Position numbers and translations under genes: made by a program. 64,000 nt of DNA from Adineta ricciae (lineage: Eukaryota; Rotifera; Eurotatoria; Adinetida; Adinetidae): NCBI GenBank assembly GCA_905250025.1, contig CAJNOJ010000007.1, forward strand, positions 186,001 to 250,000. The letters run 5' to 3'. The notes under the pieces are model-generated. The model made no database searches. It worked only from the letters and a program-made list of their open reading frames with translations, and was not told the origin of the DNA. Below are positions 47,366 through 57,663 of the stretch, piece after piece (positions within the stretch are counted from its first letter, which is position 1; every line of letters begins with the position of its first letter).

Positions 47366-48000
47366 TTCAATGAAAATTTAGTACGCCATGAGTTAGATGA
47401 AAAATCGATTGAAATATCTTTTGTAAATGAAAGTGATTCAGAATCAATCGTATTCAACAGTCTGCAACACTTTCCGCGAAGAAGTAATTCGGTTGGCAGA
47501 GAGAGAGAGAGAGGGCGGGAGTGTTTTGGTAAGTTAATGAAGAAAAACAACTGCATTGTTGTTTTTACTTTTAGGAAAACCTGTAGTAAGTGATATTACA
47601 GACACTAGAATTGAAAATAAGGAACAAAAGTCGAATAAACGAAAAAATGCTGATACGGCTGATGCAAAGGATCAGTCAGTTAAACGTCGCAAATGTGGAG
47701 TAAGATCTAATTTCTACAAATAAACTGAACAGTTGAAATAAAATCTCTCGGTTTATGTTCTATTAAGCGGACATAATAGAAGTAAATGGTTCGTTCATAT
47801 AAGGAGAAATATTACTTCACTTGTAGATCAATGGTCGTTTTCTTTCGGTGAATATATTTTTTCAACATCGAGCTCAATGTCATTTACAAACGCATCGGGA
47901 GAATCTTTATGAATATTTTAGATACATACAAAATAATGATCATATTATGTCAACACTTAAACAATATATTGAAGAGAAAAATTTTAAATTGCATGAATAA
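47366..48000 (+). CDS. 3' exons of an unknown spliced gene
   Basis: Not recognised, but three consecutive exons join in phase, which random sequence rarely does. Exon A ends at 47528 (its acceptor is uncertain, perhaps 47381) and encodes RHELDEKSIEISFVNESDSE, then a GA-repeat-encoded RERERGREC. Exon B (47575-47699) reads KPVVSDITDTRIENKEQKSN, then KRKNAD and VKRRKCG, a lysine/arginine-rich segment that looks like a bipartite nuclear signal. Exon C (47827-48000) reads NGRFLSVNIFFQHR, LYEYFRYIQNN and TLKQYIEEKNFKLHE, then TAA. All sites are GT-AG with 46- and 127-nt introns. The 5' end is missing from my model: an in-frame stop precedes exon A, so further exons must lie upstream. Probably nuclear. 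Confidence 0.5.
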
Positions 48001-48848
48001 TAGCATTCTAGCGAAGATTCTTCTCATCATTGATAAGCCAATCGAAATCCGTCAACAATTTGGTTTTGTATGCCTTTCGTCTTAAAGTTTATTTTCTTTG
48101 TCATAAACAGTTAGTATAACTCAATAAGTCTCAAGCATTTTCTCTTTTTTCTGTGTGAGCGATGTTGTTATCTCATGAGTATAAAATTATGGAAATAGGT
48201 TTTTCAATATAATCCTATTTTTCTGAATGCTTATTCATGTCGAACTGTTCTAAATAACACCTGAAATGTTGTGAATTGCATAGAACCAATCAATACATAG
48301 CCAGATTTTCATTTATTTCTCGAACAAGAGCTAATATCTTGACAACAAGAGAACAGATTTCTTTCGGTATTCATTGGTTCATAAAGATCTAATGAATGAG
48401 ATCAACATTCAGGTGATTATATCTCAGAAATCACAAGTTAGTAAAAACATGCTAATGTCACAGGTGCATTTTCATCATTAAGTCAAATGAATTATATAAT
48501 TGATCAGATATGCGACACCGCCTTTTATCTTAATGTGCTGTACGAGATTTGATTTTTATTTCATAAAAAATTCGATGTTCATCCTTTTCTAAACAGAAAG
48601 TATTGATGCAAAATATACTCTGATGACTTTGTTGGTTTCCGCAGCATGCCCTTGTTTACAAGATGGTCATACGAATTTCCATTAGAAAAAAAAAGAAATA
48701 ACTTGCTGATTTCTGTTCTTTTTATTATTCATTTATCAACGGTTGAAATCATCCATCTTGGAACACGAACAACAAAAGAAAGACATCATATCATTCCATG
48801 ATCTTTCGGTTATTTCCTATATGATGTCACAGTATTGTCGATAGTTGT
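48001..48848. other. intergenic, convergent 3' flanks
   Basis: About 850 bases of AT-rich 3' flanks of the unknown plus gene and of eS4. Nothing else seen. Confidence 0.5.
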
Positions 48849-49913
48849 CTAATGCGGTTTGCCAGAAAGTCGTCGATCACGTTCTTCTGCAACGCTTAAA
48901 CGCAAACCTTTACCAGCTGGAAGTGACACCCAAGATTTGTGACCTTTGCCAATGACAAATACATATGCCAAACTAGAACAAACGTTCAATGTATAAATAA
49001 GGAATTCTCTCGCAGAAAAGCAGCTGCTAGTGATCATACCGAGTAGCAAATGTGTGTCCATTTGCATCTTTAACATGAACAATATCAAATGAACCTGGAT
49101 GACGTTCACGCGATTGAATTATACCAACACGACCCAAGTTGTGTCCACCAGTAATCATGACAATGTTACCTATACAGAAATACGTGAGCAGTTCGCTTGT
49201 TTGAGAAGTAAAGAAGCAAGACATACCGGTATCGAACTTAATGTGATCTTGAACTTTTCCACTAGCAATATCGAGTTGAATAGTATCGTTTGCTTTGATG
49301 CGTGGATCTGGATAACGAATTGTTCGTGCATCATGTGTGATTATATATGGTACTTTCTTTGGGCCCATACATACAGATTTAACTTTACATAGTTTATACT
49401 AAAGCAAGATGAATAGTTTCGTAAACTTCATTTTTGACGCTTACTTTAGCTTCTTCAGCTGTAATACGATGAACACAGAATCGACCTTTAACGTCGTAGA
49501 TTAAACGGAAGTGTTCACCTGTTTTTTCGATGGTAATAACATCTAGAAAGGCAAATCTTCATCATTTTAGAATGATTTCTAAACGTGACAAACCCATGAA
49601 ACCGGCTGGAAAGAGAAAATCAGTTCGCACGCGTCCATCGATCTTAATGAGACGTTGTTTACAGATTTTTCTTGCTTCAACGTAAGTCAAGGCGTATTTC
49701 AATCGATTACGTAAGAAGATGATCATGGGTAAGCATTCACGTGTCTTATGTGGACCAGATGATGGTTTCGGAGCGAACACACCACCCAATTTATCGAGCA
49801 TCCAATGTTTTGGTGCATGAAGTCGTTTCAAATGTTTACGAATACCACGATACTAAATAAAATCCGTTAGAATACAAGTATCGGAAGATCAGAACAATTG
49901 AGCTTACACCCAT
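48849..49913 (-). CDS. RpS4: 40S ribosomal protein eS4 (RPS4)
   Basis: Component of the small ribosomal subunit. Five or so exons with short introns. Exon 1 encodes only Met-Gly before a GTAAGC donor at 49907; exon 2 starts at 49852 with [20 protein letters not shown]. Family blocks follow in order: [106 protein letters not shown], then [20 protein letters not shown] and the end DRRLSGKPH. It lacks the usual ARGPKK N-terminus, beginning MGYRGIRKH instead. Length is close to the normal 263. No frame damage. Expected to be constitutive. Confidence 0.96.
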
Positions 49914-50299
49914 GTTTCCTTTTTTTTAGTTGTTAATAAAGATCAAGATCTTTCTGACGATCTAAAACAATTCAAAGCAAAGTAAAAACATGGAAAATCA
50001 GTATTTTATGTAAAAATTTCAGCCAATCGGCGACGAGTTGGACTAACTCCACTCTGATCAGACTTGGTTGGAACTGATTTCCGAAATCATTTTATGAACT
50101 ATTGGAATTCTCCGAAAGAAAGTCAAAATTCAAATGGAATCGACATGATCCTTTTCGGCAAACGTATAAGTGTGCTAACGAGTTCAATGTAGAGGCTTCT
50201 TCAATCAAAAATCAATATGGTTGATTTGTTCTTTCCTTTAACTTCACTTTCATCGCCTGTTGTGTATATATAGTGTGATATTTTGAAAATTTAAATATC
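49914..50299. promoter_or_regulatory. divergent promoter region, eS4 and YTHDC1
   Basis: 386 bases between two start codons on opposite strands, so both promoters lie here. A TATATA at 50268-50273 is about 30 bases before the YTHDC1 ATG and may be part of its leader instead of a TATA box. Confidence 0.45.
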
Positions 50300-53200
50300 A
50301 TGTCGATGTCTGCAGGTATTGAGTCTCTCTCGTTTCGTTTGAATTCATTTCTTTGTCTTATTTCCTAGTTGAACTCGATCTTATTTGTGCAGAAAGTGAT
50401 GCCGATGACTTCTCATTATCAACAAGTATGTTAAATTGCATCAAGTATTGTGAGAAGAGAGGAATCAAGAATTCATTCGTAAGAGAATTCTAGAAGAGTT
50501 AACGATTGTGAAGGAGGATCGCGGCGGTTTGTTTGTCGAGTATTGAGCTATTCCTAGATGGAAAGACTTGTTCTTTAGATTGTATGCATATTAAAGTTGA
50601 GATCGACGCGTCGAAGTTCATATCGTTGCCCTCGGTCAGCGATGAACGCATTGTTATGTATAGAAGCTTACGTAATCGAAATTGCGTCTGTATGAGGTGA
50701 TCGAGACAAAGAATATATGCATCTACTTATATTTTTAATTTAACTGATGATCAATATGAAATAAACATGACACTTTCGCTAAATGGAAAACAGATGTTTA
50801 ACTCTGATTGATAAAACGTGAAAGTGTTACCAATGAATCTCATTTCTCATTTCTCATTTCCTAGAAAACAAAAACATTCGAACCGTATCCATTGAAGAAG
50901 ATCCAGTAAGCTCAAACTAACAAAGAGATGACCATGGTCTTGAGCATCTATAATTCATTTAGATAGTCGAAGATATCAACGATGACAACAATCCAGATGA
51001 CGATGACATAGCGATCATCGAACCTACGGAAGTGGACGCTTCCAATGACAACATTGAATTAACTAAAATAACGATTGAAAACGCGTATACCAGCACAAAT
51101 GAAACAGTACTCAGTGATAATACAACAACTGATTCCAATGAAAACGGTAATCGTCGAACAGCAGAGAGAGTTTCTTCCGCTTCATCTTCCTCCTCAAGCT
51201 CCTCGAGTAGAAGCAGTTCCATCACCGACACTGGCAAAATTTCCAACCATCGTTCGACACACGGTAGTTATTTCGGTAGTACAAGATAAAAACTAGTTTT
51301 CTCTTGTTGACTAAAACAAAACATCTCTTTTGTCGATTCACTACGATGAGATATCCTACAAGACATTGTTGGGTTTATTTTTACTCTTAGATTCGAATGA
51401 TGAAATCTTTGATCACGATTCCAATAGCATCCAGATAGAAATCTCAAGTGACAGGCCAAAACGAACAAACTTTATCAATGGTACAGAACGTCAAAAACCA
51501 TCGGGACTACCCACATTGATGATAACAGTGAAAAATGAAATGGCTCAACAGCCAGCAGATGAACAAACAATTCCAATAGCCGGTAAGATCAGTCGATCTC
51601 GTGTATGAGTGTATTTCGCTAGCTGATTGCCCTTTCAGATCCTACAGAAACCGCAACTCTTCGTCACATATTCAGTGATGCTGTTTACTTTCTGATTAAA
51701 AGTGGTAATGAAGAAAATATTTCATTAGCAAAAAGCAAAGTAAAACTAACGTATAAATATGTTTGTACATATACTATTTCGCATTATTCTTCAATAGGGT
51801 GTGTGGTCAACGCCACCGGCCAATGAGAGTAAACTTAATCGAGCTTTTCGAGTAAGTCGTTTTCTCGAGGAAGAAAAAGAAAGAAACTATTTCGAAATGT
51901 TTTCTCGACTATTTAGGAACATCGAAATGTCATCCTGATATTTTCTGTTGCGGAGAGCAAAGCTTTTCAAGGTTTCGCTCGCATGTCATGTGAATCCCGT
52001 CATGATAGTCAACCAGTGAATTGGGTCTTACCACCCGGCATGCATAATCGAGCTTTTTCTGGTGTTATCGATATCGATTGGGTCACACAGTAAGAGTTTT
52101 TTTTTCTGACAATCTTCCATCTTGGAAATTCTTTTCTTTACAGGCGAAGCTTACCATTCAATAAAACATCTCATTTGTTCAATTCATGGAATGAGAACAA
52201 ACCGGTTAAGATAGGTCGTGATGGTCAGGTAAAAGAATTTTCAATTGAAAAAAAATCAAACTTTGCCCTTTTGCATGATAAAACATGATTTTTTTATATT
52301 TTCAAAAGGAAATTGAACCACGTTGTGCCGAAGCTTTATGTCGCTTATTTCCATCAGATTCATGTATCGATATTATGTCTATAGCATTAAAAGCAAAGCG
52401 AAATAAAAAGCGTTATTCGTCTCGTTCACAATCACGTTCACCCGTACCAGTAAATATGCTATTACCGACATCAACGTCATCACTACCTATGGGATCTCCA
52501 TCGCCGTCACCATCGACAACGTTGATAATTAATCGTCGATTATCCAAAGAACGTTCTCGTCGTTCATCATCAGCTAGTAAATATCGGCCAACATCGTCAT
52601 CACATGTGTCATCTCGTCATTCACCAGCGCGTTACCATCATCATCATCACCGTCGTCGTCGATCATCGTCGACAAACGATCGTCATAGGTCAGACGTGGC
52701 TCTTTATTTATTTCATATTCGTTTAATGAATCTGGCGATTCTATTCTTTACTAATAGAACTTTTAAAAAAGGTGTTGGTTGATAGAGGTCTCCTTTCTTT
52801 TTTGCGCACATCTCATGGACCATATCGAACATTCGACTATTACAAGATGCACCTGCGAAATGAATGATATGGGCTTTAATTTAATGAACTTTTGCACAAG
52901 AGAAAAGAATCGCATGTCGAAGAACTGATATTCATTATTTTGCTAAAGAAAAAGACTCTCTCTGTCTGTCTGTTTATTCAACAGACTGAAACGAATATTG
53001 ATGTCGTTATTCTTCGTACGAAGAATCCGAAATAACGAACAAAATACGACTACGCTTCCCCGGTTTGCCCGCTTTCGACAGATATCTGATTCTTTTCTTA
53101 AATTCGAGGACCAGATAGACGATGATATCTGGAAAAAAAACTAAGTGCATTGACATCTACGCATGCAGAGATATATAAAAATGAATAATAAAAACCAATT

Positions 53201-54186
53201 GCTAGCTAATATCAATAGTTGAAACTTTCTTTTCATTTTGTTTTCTTTTTGTTCATCTTAATTTAGACGTGAGAAATCAAGAAGTCGAGAGCGTACAAGT
53301 AGAGATTCACCAAGAAAACGACGGCGATCAGGTATGCTTAGCAATTTCATAACTTATACATAAGATTATATTGGATACACCTCATCATGTGTTTTGCATT
53401 TTCTAGGATCATCAATACATTCTCGTCATGCTAACAAAAGTACATCCAATCGAAAACATTCACATCGTAGTAACGGCGATCAATCATCTTACAGTAGTTC
53501 ACACAAATCGATGTCAAAAATCATCAGTACAGGAGTGCGTCGTTGCCAATGGATATCTTTCCTTACAAAACATCTATGATTTATTTTCTATGTAGACCTA
53601 TGAAGATTACATGAACCATCTTTTCACTACCCATGCTCAATATTCTGGTTTTAGTGGATCAATGTTCCCATCCGCAGTAAGTGACACGTATTGCCAGCTA
53701 TTTTTCTTGCCTTATTTCTGACTCAATGATGGATGCCACACCTGCATATCATTAATCATTCAAGAAAACCTAATTGATTTTTCTGTTTTTAGAGTTATCC
53801 GATGTCATATGACCTAAGTGGTTTCTATCCAATGGGATACGATCATCGTGGTGTACCAATATCAATGCACGGGGGAGTTTATGATACTCCTATGGACATG
53901 TACCCATCTCAATCTACAACTTCTTCGTCATCACGTTCTCGAAATAATGTAAATGTAAAGTTTCGATAATTGCATCCTTACAGATTCATTTCTTTTCCTT
54001 TCGATTTAGTACGAACAAGAGATAAATGCTTTCCTTCGCCATACAACTGTGCCCAGTACGTATCATCCATCGAATGACAACGGTGCAAAGTTGCATCGAA
54101 ACCATCGTTATAATCGAAACGAAAATGATTATCGACACAGAGCATCTTCCCGACATCGTTCAAAATCGCGTGAACACCATCGTTAA
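50300..54186 (+). CDS. YTHDC1: YTHDC1, nuclear m6A RNA reader
   Basis: Binds N6-methyladenosine in nuclear RNA and links it to splicing, export and decay. About a dozen exons, roughly 700-750 residues. ATG at 50300 ([19 protein letters not shown]); acidic exons follow ([19 protein letters not shown]), then a serine-rich stretch. The YTH domain is encoded at about 51640-52360: [115 protein letters not shown]. The cage tryptophans are present (VWS, and W in NWVLPPG); the third aromatic-cage position aligns with Leu/Met-containing PPGM as in YTHDC1. The C-terminal part is RS-rich ([30 protein letters not shown]) with a His/Arg run, then Tyr/Gly/Met-rich. The domain order is that of YTHDC1, not YTHDF. 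Confidence 0.93.
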
Positions 54187-54621
54187 CTGAAAATTTGTTT
54201 TTCCTTTTGTTTTGACAGTTTTTTTTAATTAAAGAATTCGTTTTTATTTAGTGTGTTCTCCTTTACACAGACATTTCCTTGGTTTTTCTCTTTTTTGTGT
54301 GTACGTGTGTAAACGCGAGGGAAGTTTGTTTTCGAAAAATTGTATCTACTTGCGAATGGAACCTACCAATAAGTGCGCGAGTGCGAAATCCATTTTTATG
54401 TGCCAGCCTTGCATCTTTTTTCCTCATATTTCGTTTTTATGTATTCACATTGCACATTCAGTTTGTTCTGTGATATATCATGTTGAGCACGGCAGGCATG
54501 TTTGTCGCTTTTATTCGATTAGCTATGCGAAACGAGTATATATACATGTAAACAAGAGTGAACAAATAAATTTTTGTGTCGAATTTAATGACCGAGAAGA
54601 AAAACACGATATCGAATTAGA
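54187..54621. other. spacer, convergent YTHDC1 and membrane protein
   Basis: 435 bases of 3' flank. The long plus ORF beginning at 54251 runs through here and antisense into the next gene; I treat it as chance. Confidence 0.5.
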
Positions 54622-55197
54622 CTATCTCGTAGTTTTCACTCGTCTTGGAGCGGTTAAATGCGCTGGCTGGAAGATATTTATTGGAACTGATTTGATTGTC
54701 TGCGGTACTTTTATATGGTTCAGAGATTTGATATTGAAATTCGACTGCTGTGTAGGAGGAATTAGTTCTAAAAGATTTGTATGTGCTTGTGATCGTTTGA
54801 GAAAGAGCAACGTCAATAGACTTCCAACAATGAGTACACTGGCAAGGCTGACGGTTACGATGGGAAAATAATTTCGAGAGTTCGATTCTTCTCGTGGTGC
54901 CATACGTCGCTTTCTTTTATGCTTGCAATGAATGTCATGGACCTGTTTCGAACAGTAAATACATTGTATCGTACGAATGTAGACAAACGTCTCTGTAGGA
55001 CATAGATTCGGTTTGTATGTATCAATTTGAATTACGAACGGTTGATCAGATCGATTCAAAGGAAAGATCGGTAAACAAATTGATCCTTGCCAATTGTCTC
55101 GACATAAGTCATTTGTTTGATATATCTTATAAGTAATCAATTTCGAGTGAATATTAGTAATAAAGAGAAGAAAATTAAGAATTAAATTCATGCACAT
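54622..55197 (-). CDS. type I membrane protein with small cysteine-rich ectodomain
   Basis: Single exon, 191 residues, family not recognised. It starts with a signal peptide (MNLILNFLLFITNIHSKLI). An ectodomain of about 80 residues carries seven cysteines (DLCRDNWQGSICLPIF, NLCPTET, IQCIYCSKQVHDIHCKHK). The CxxC..C cluster is followed by a polybasic KHKRKRR that may be a processing site. A transmembrane segment (IVTVSLASVLIVGSLLTLLF) and a cytoplasmic tail with KRSQAH and Pro/Thr stretches follow. The layout recalls prodomain or growth-factor-type ectodomains such as those with a terminal CxC pattern, but I would not assign it. The orientation is chosen over a similar-length plus ORF because of this complete topology. 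Confidence 0.65.
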   Translation of the reverse strand: MCMNLILNFLLFITNIHSKLITYKIYQTNDLCRDNWQGSICLPIFPLNRSDQPFVIQIDTYKPNLCPTETFVYIRTIQCIYCSKQVHDIHCKHKRKRRMAPREESNSRNYFPIVTVSLASVLIVGSLLTLLFLKRSQAHTNLLELIPPTQQSNFNIKSLNHIKVPQTIKSVPINIFQPAHLTAPRRVKTTR

Positions 55198-57663
55198 ATT
55201 TGCAAAATAAAACTATCCTATTGTAACTTAGTTACGAATCTTTTGAGATTGTAATTCTTCCTGTTGAAAGGTCAGATAGTCGAAGACATGGGATTAGATT
55301 ACGCCAAACATATGTCTTGATCAAATAGTTCAAACACAAAGAATCAATTGTAATCAACAAGAAGTAATTCACGTTTGCTTACATAAGTTTGAATAGGAAA
55401 CAAATAATCGAATTATAAGACTACACATTGTTCATTGAATCCGAATGAAACCTCACGAAGACATACGCTTTGATATTCAAATTCAATGTAAAGAAAACTG
55501 TCAAATTTTCTTTGAAATCAATCTGATAATCTAAATAAACTGTTGATAATTTCATACTTTAGCACACTATTGAATCACTTCAGTCTTTGTTTGTTCGAAT
55601 TTCAAAAGAAAAAGAAAAGATCTCATCACACACAACACATGTTGATCAAACAGGAGGCTACACTGTTCTCCAGAGATAATAGAACAATTTAGCCAGATGA
55701 TGAGAAAAGACGACAGCAAACAAACATATTCTTGTTCGGTATACAGCACAGTATATTTATCTACTGTAAATGAATGTCTCACACATTTACATGATTGCGT
55801 ATAGACAATGATTAAACAATTTCTATTTCAATCGTAGACATTCATTACATCGTCTAATCTATAACTTTGTACAATACAAAGTACCCTTGAAAACGATGAT
55901 TTAAGATTTAATAATGGAGAGAAAAAAAAGTGATGTCCTTCATGTTTCAATATGAAATATCTTCATTGATTTCATAACAATCACTCAGTAGTTTACCTTG
56001 CGGGTAAAAACCGAGACAAAATCAAGAAACTTTCCTTATTACAACAGCTATTACATCACATAGACATATACAATTAATTTACTAGTCTTTCGTTCTTCTT
56101 CTTCTTCTCGCAAATCATCTGTTGTTGTTATTTGTGTATGCATTGTCGTCGTTTGGAGATATAGAGAAAGGAATAGATCAGTTCTTGTTTAGCCAGGCAT
56201 TAGGATAGGACGAGAAAGAGAAAAGGAGTGAGTGAGAAAGGGGGAGGGAAAGATAGACTCTATTTGCGATTTCGTCGTTTTGTCTCTCGTGTACGAAAGA
56301 GCGTACAAGCGCGAGCGTACGCACACGCATATACATATTCTATACGGCTCGAAGAAAATGAAACCTTTTCCTTTTTTTCCCCCCTTCATTCTTTTTAACA
56401 TGTGACGAGAAAAGATGGTAATACAGATGTGCTCTTTTGTCATCATCACGTTTGACATCTCAGCTGGTCAAATTCAAGACTAAACCAAAGGTAATATTTC
56501 ATATTTTTCTTGATATTTAAAAGCCAGTCTAAATGAAATCGAGTAGAAAAACGCATAGATTAGATGACTTGACAAGTTTTTACTTTTAAATCACGGTCAA
56601 ATTTATGCATATATATGTATATATTTATATATAAATTTCAAATAAATGAACTACGTATTTGAAGAAGAAACCAAGAGGAATTTCATATTGAATAACAATG
56701 ATTTTGATTGACAATTGAATGAACAGGTAATACTATGTAAAGAAGAATCTCTCAATGTCAACTCTGCAGGAATTTAATAAAGCTGAAGGAGAAACTAAAT
56801 CGCACTTCATTGAGTATAACACTCGTAAAAAAAAACTATTCTAATATCTGCCATATTAGTATATGTCGTACGCACTTTATGCGCATACTTATACTTCCTG
56901 GAAGAAGAAATGTCGCCTTCTCTCAATTATTGAGGCAATGAAGAGAAAGAAGTAGATGGTTATACATATATTCTTCCCGGGATTTTTTTCTTTCTTACAA
57001 ATCAATGCATCAAAATCGTATGTGTCGTGTTCTATACAGCATATCATCTCACCTACATCGCGATCAGCTAGCTCTATGCATCGTTCTTTCTCTTTGCACA
57101 TATCATTCTTAATTGTTCTATCTTTCTCATCGTATCTAGTCACTAGCCTTAATCATATCTTGATTTCAAATATTTATATGTCATCTATACATATATATAA
57201 GCGTATATTCCTTCAATGATCACAAATAGCAGAGCAGTGATTGAATACATATCGATGTACATCTTTCAATCGAGTGTTTTGTGTGACGGCCATTTCTATC
57301 TGCTGTGATTTTTTTACATTTCGATTTTTTGATTTTATTTCTTACTCATCATACTCTCCGATTGAAATCAACAAACCGACATCGACGAGAAAAGTGTTAG
57401 CATTCTCGTTCTCTTTTTCTTTTTCTTCTTTCCTCTTCTTTTTCCTTCTTCTTCTTCATCTTCATGTCTATTTCTTTTTCATTCACATTAAACTATATGT
57501 ATATACGTTGAACTTTAGTTTTTTTCACTATTTTATTTCATATCTTGCACACTTAATGTGCAGCAAAGTACATTCTTTGACGAGTATCTACGACAATTAT
57601 AATTGACTTGAAAGGAAAAGAAACATTTCGATCAAAAAACAAATAGAAACCGAGCGCTAAGAA
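55198..57663. other. 2.5-kb intergenic region upstream of FAM78
   Basis: No supportable gene. Contains an AT-alternating tract at 56607-56637 and a pyrimidine tract at about 57407-57470. ORFs at 55567-55782, 56189-56458, 56889-57219 and 57241-57606 are low-complexity or overlap each other. Regulatory DNA or untranslated exons of FAM78 are possible. Confidence 0.45.

Noticed and set aside
54251-54871. 206-codon plus-strand ORF
   Set aside because: Starts in the YTHDC1 3' flank and runs antisense into a minus gene with full signal-peptide and membrane topology; composition is Cys/Phe-rich without domains.
54835-54905. tRNA-like B-box pattern (GAGTTCGATTC)
   Set aside because: No matching acceptor and anticodon stems could be folded and it lies inside a coding exon on the minus strand.
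57241-57606. 121-codon plus ORF before FAM78
   Set aside because: Phe/Ser/Leu-rich translation of a pyrimidine tract; low complexity.
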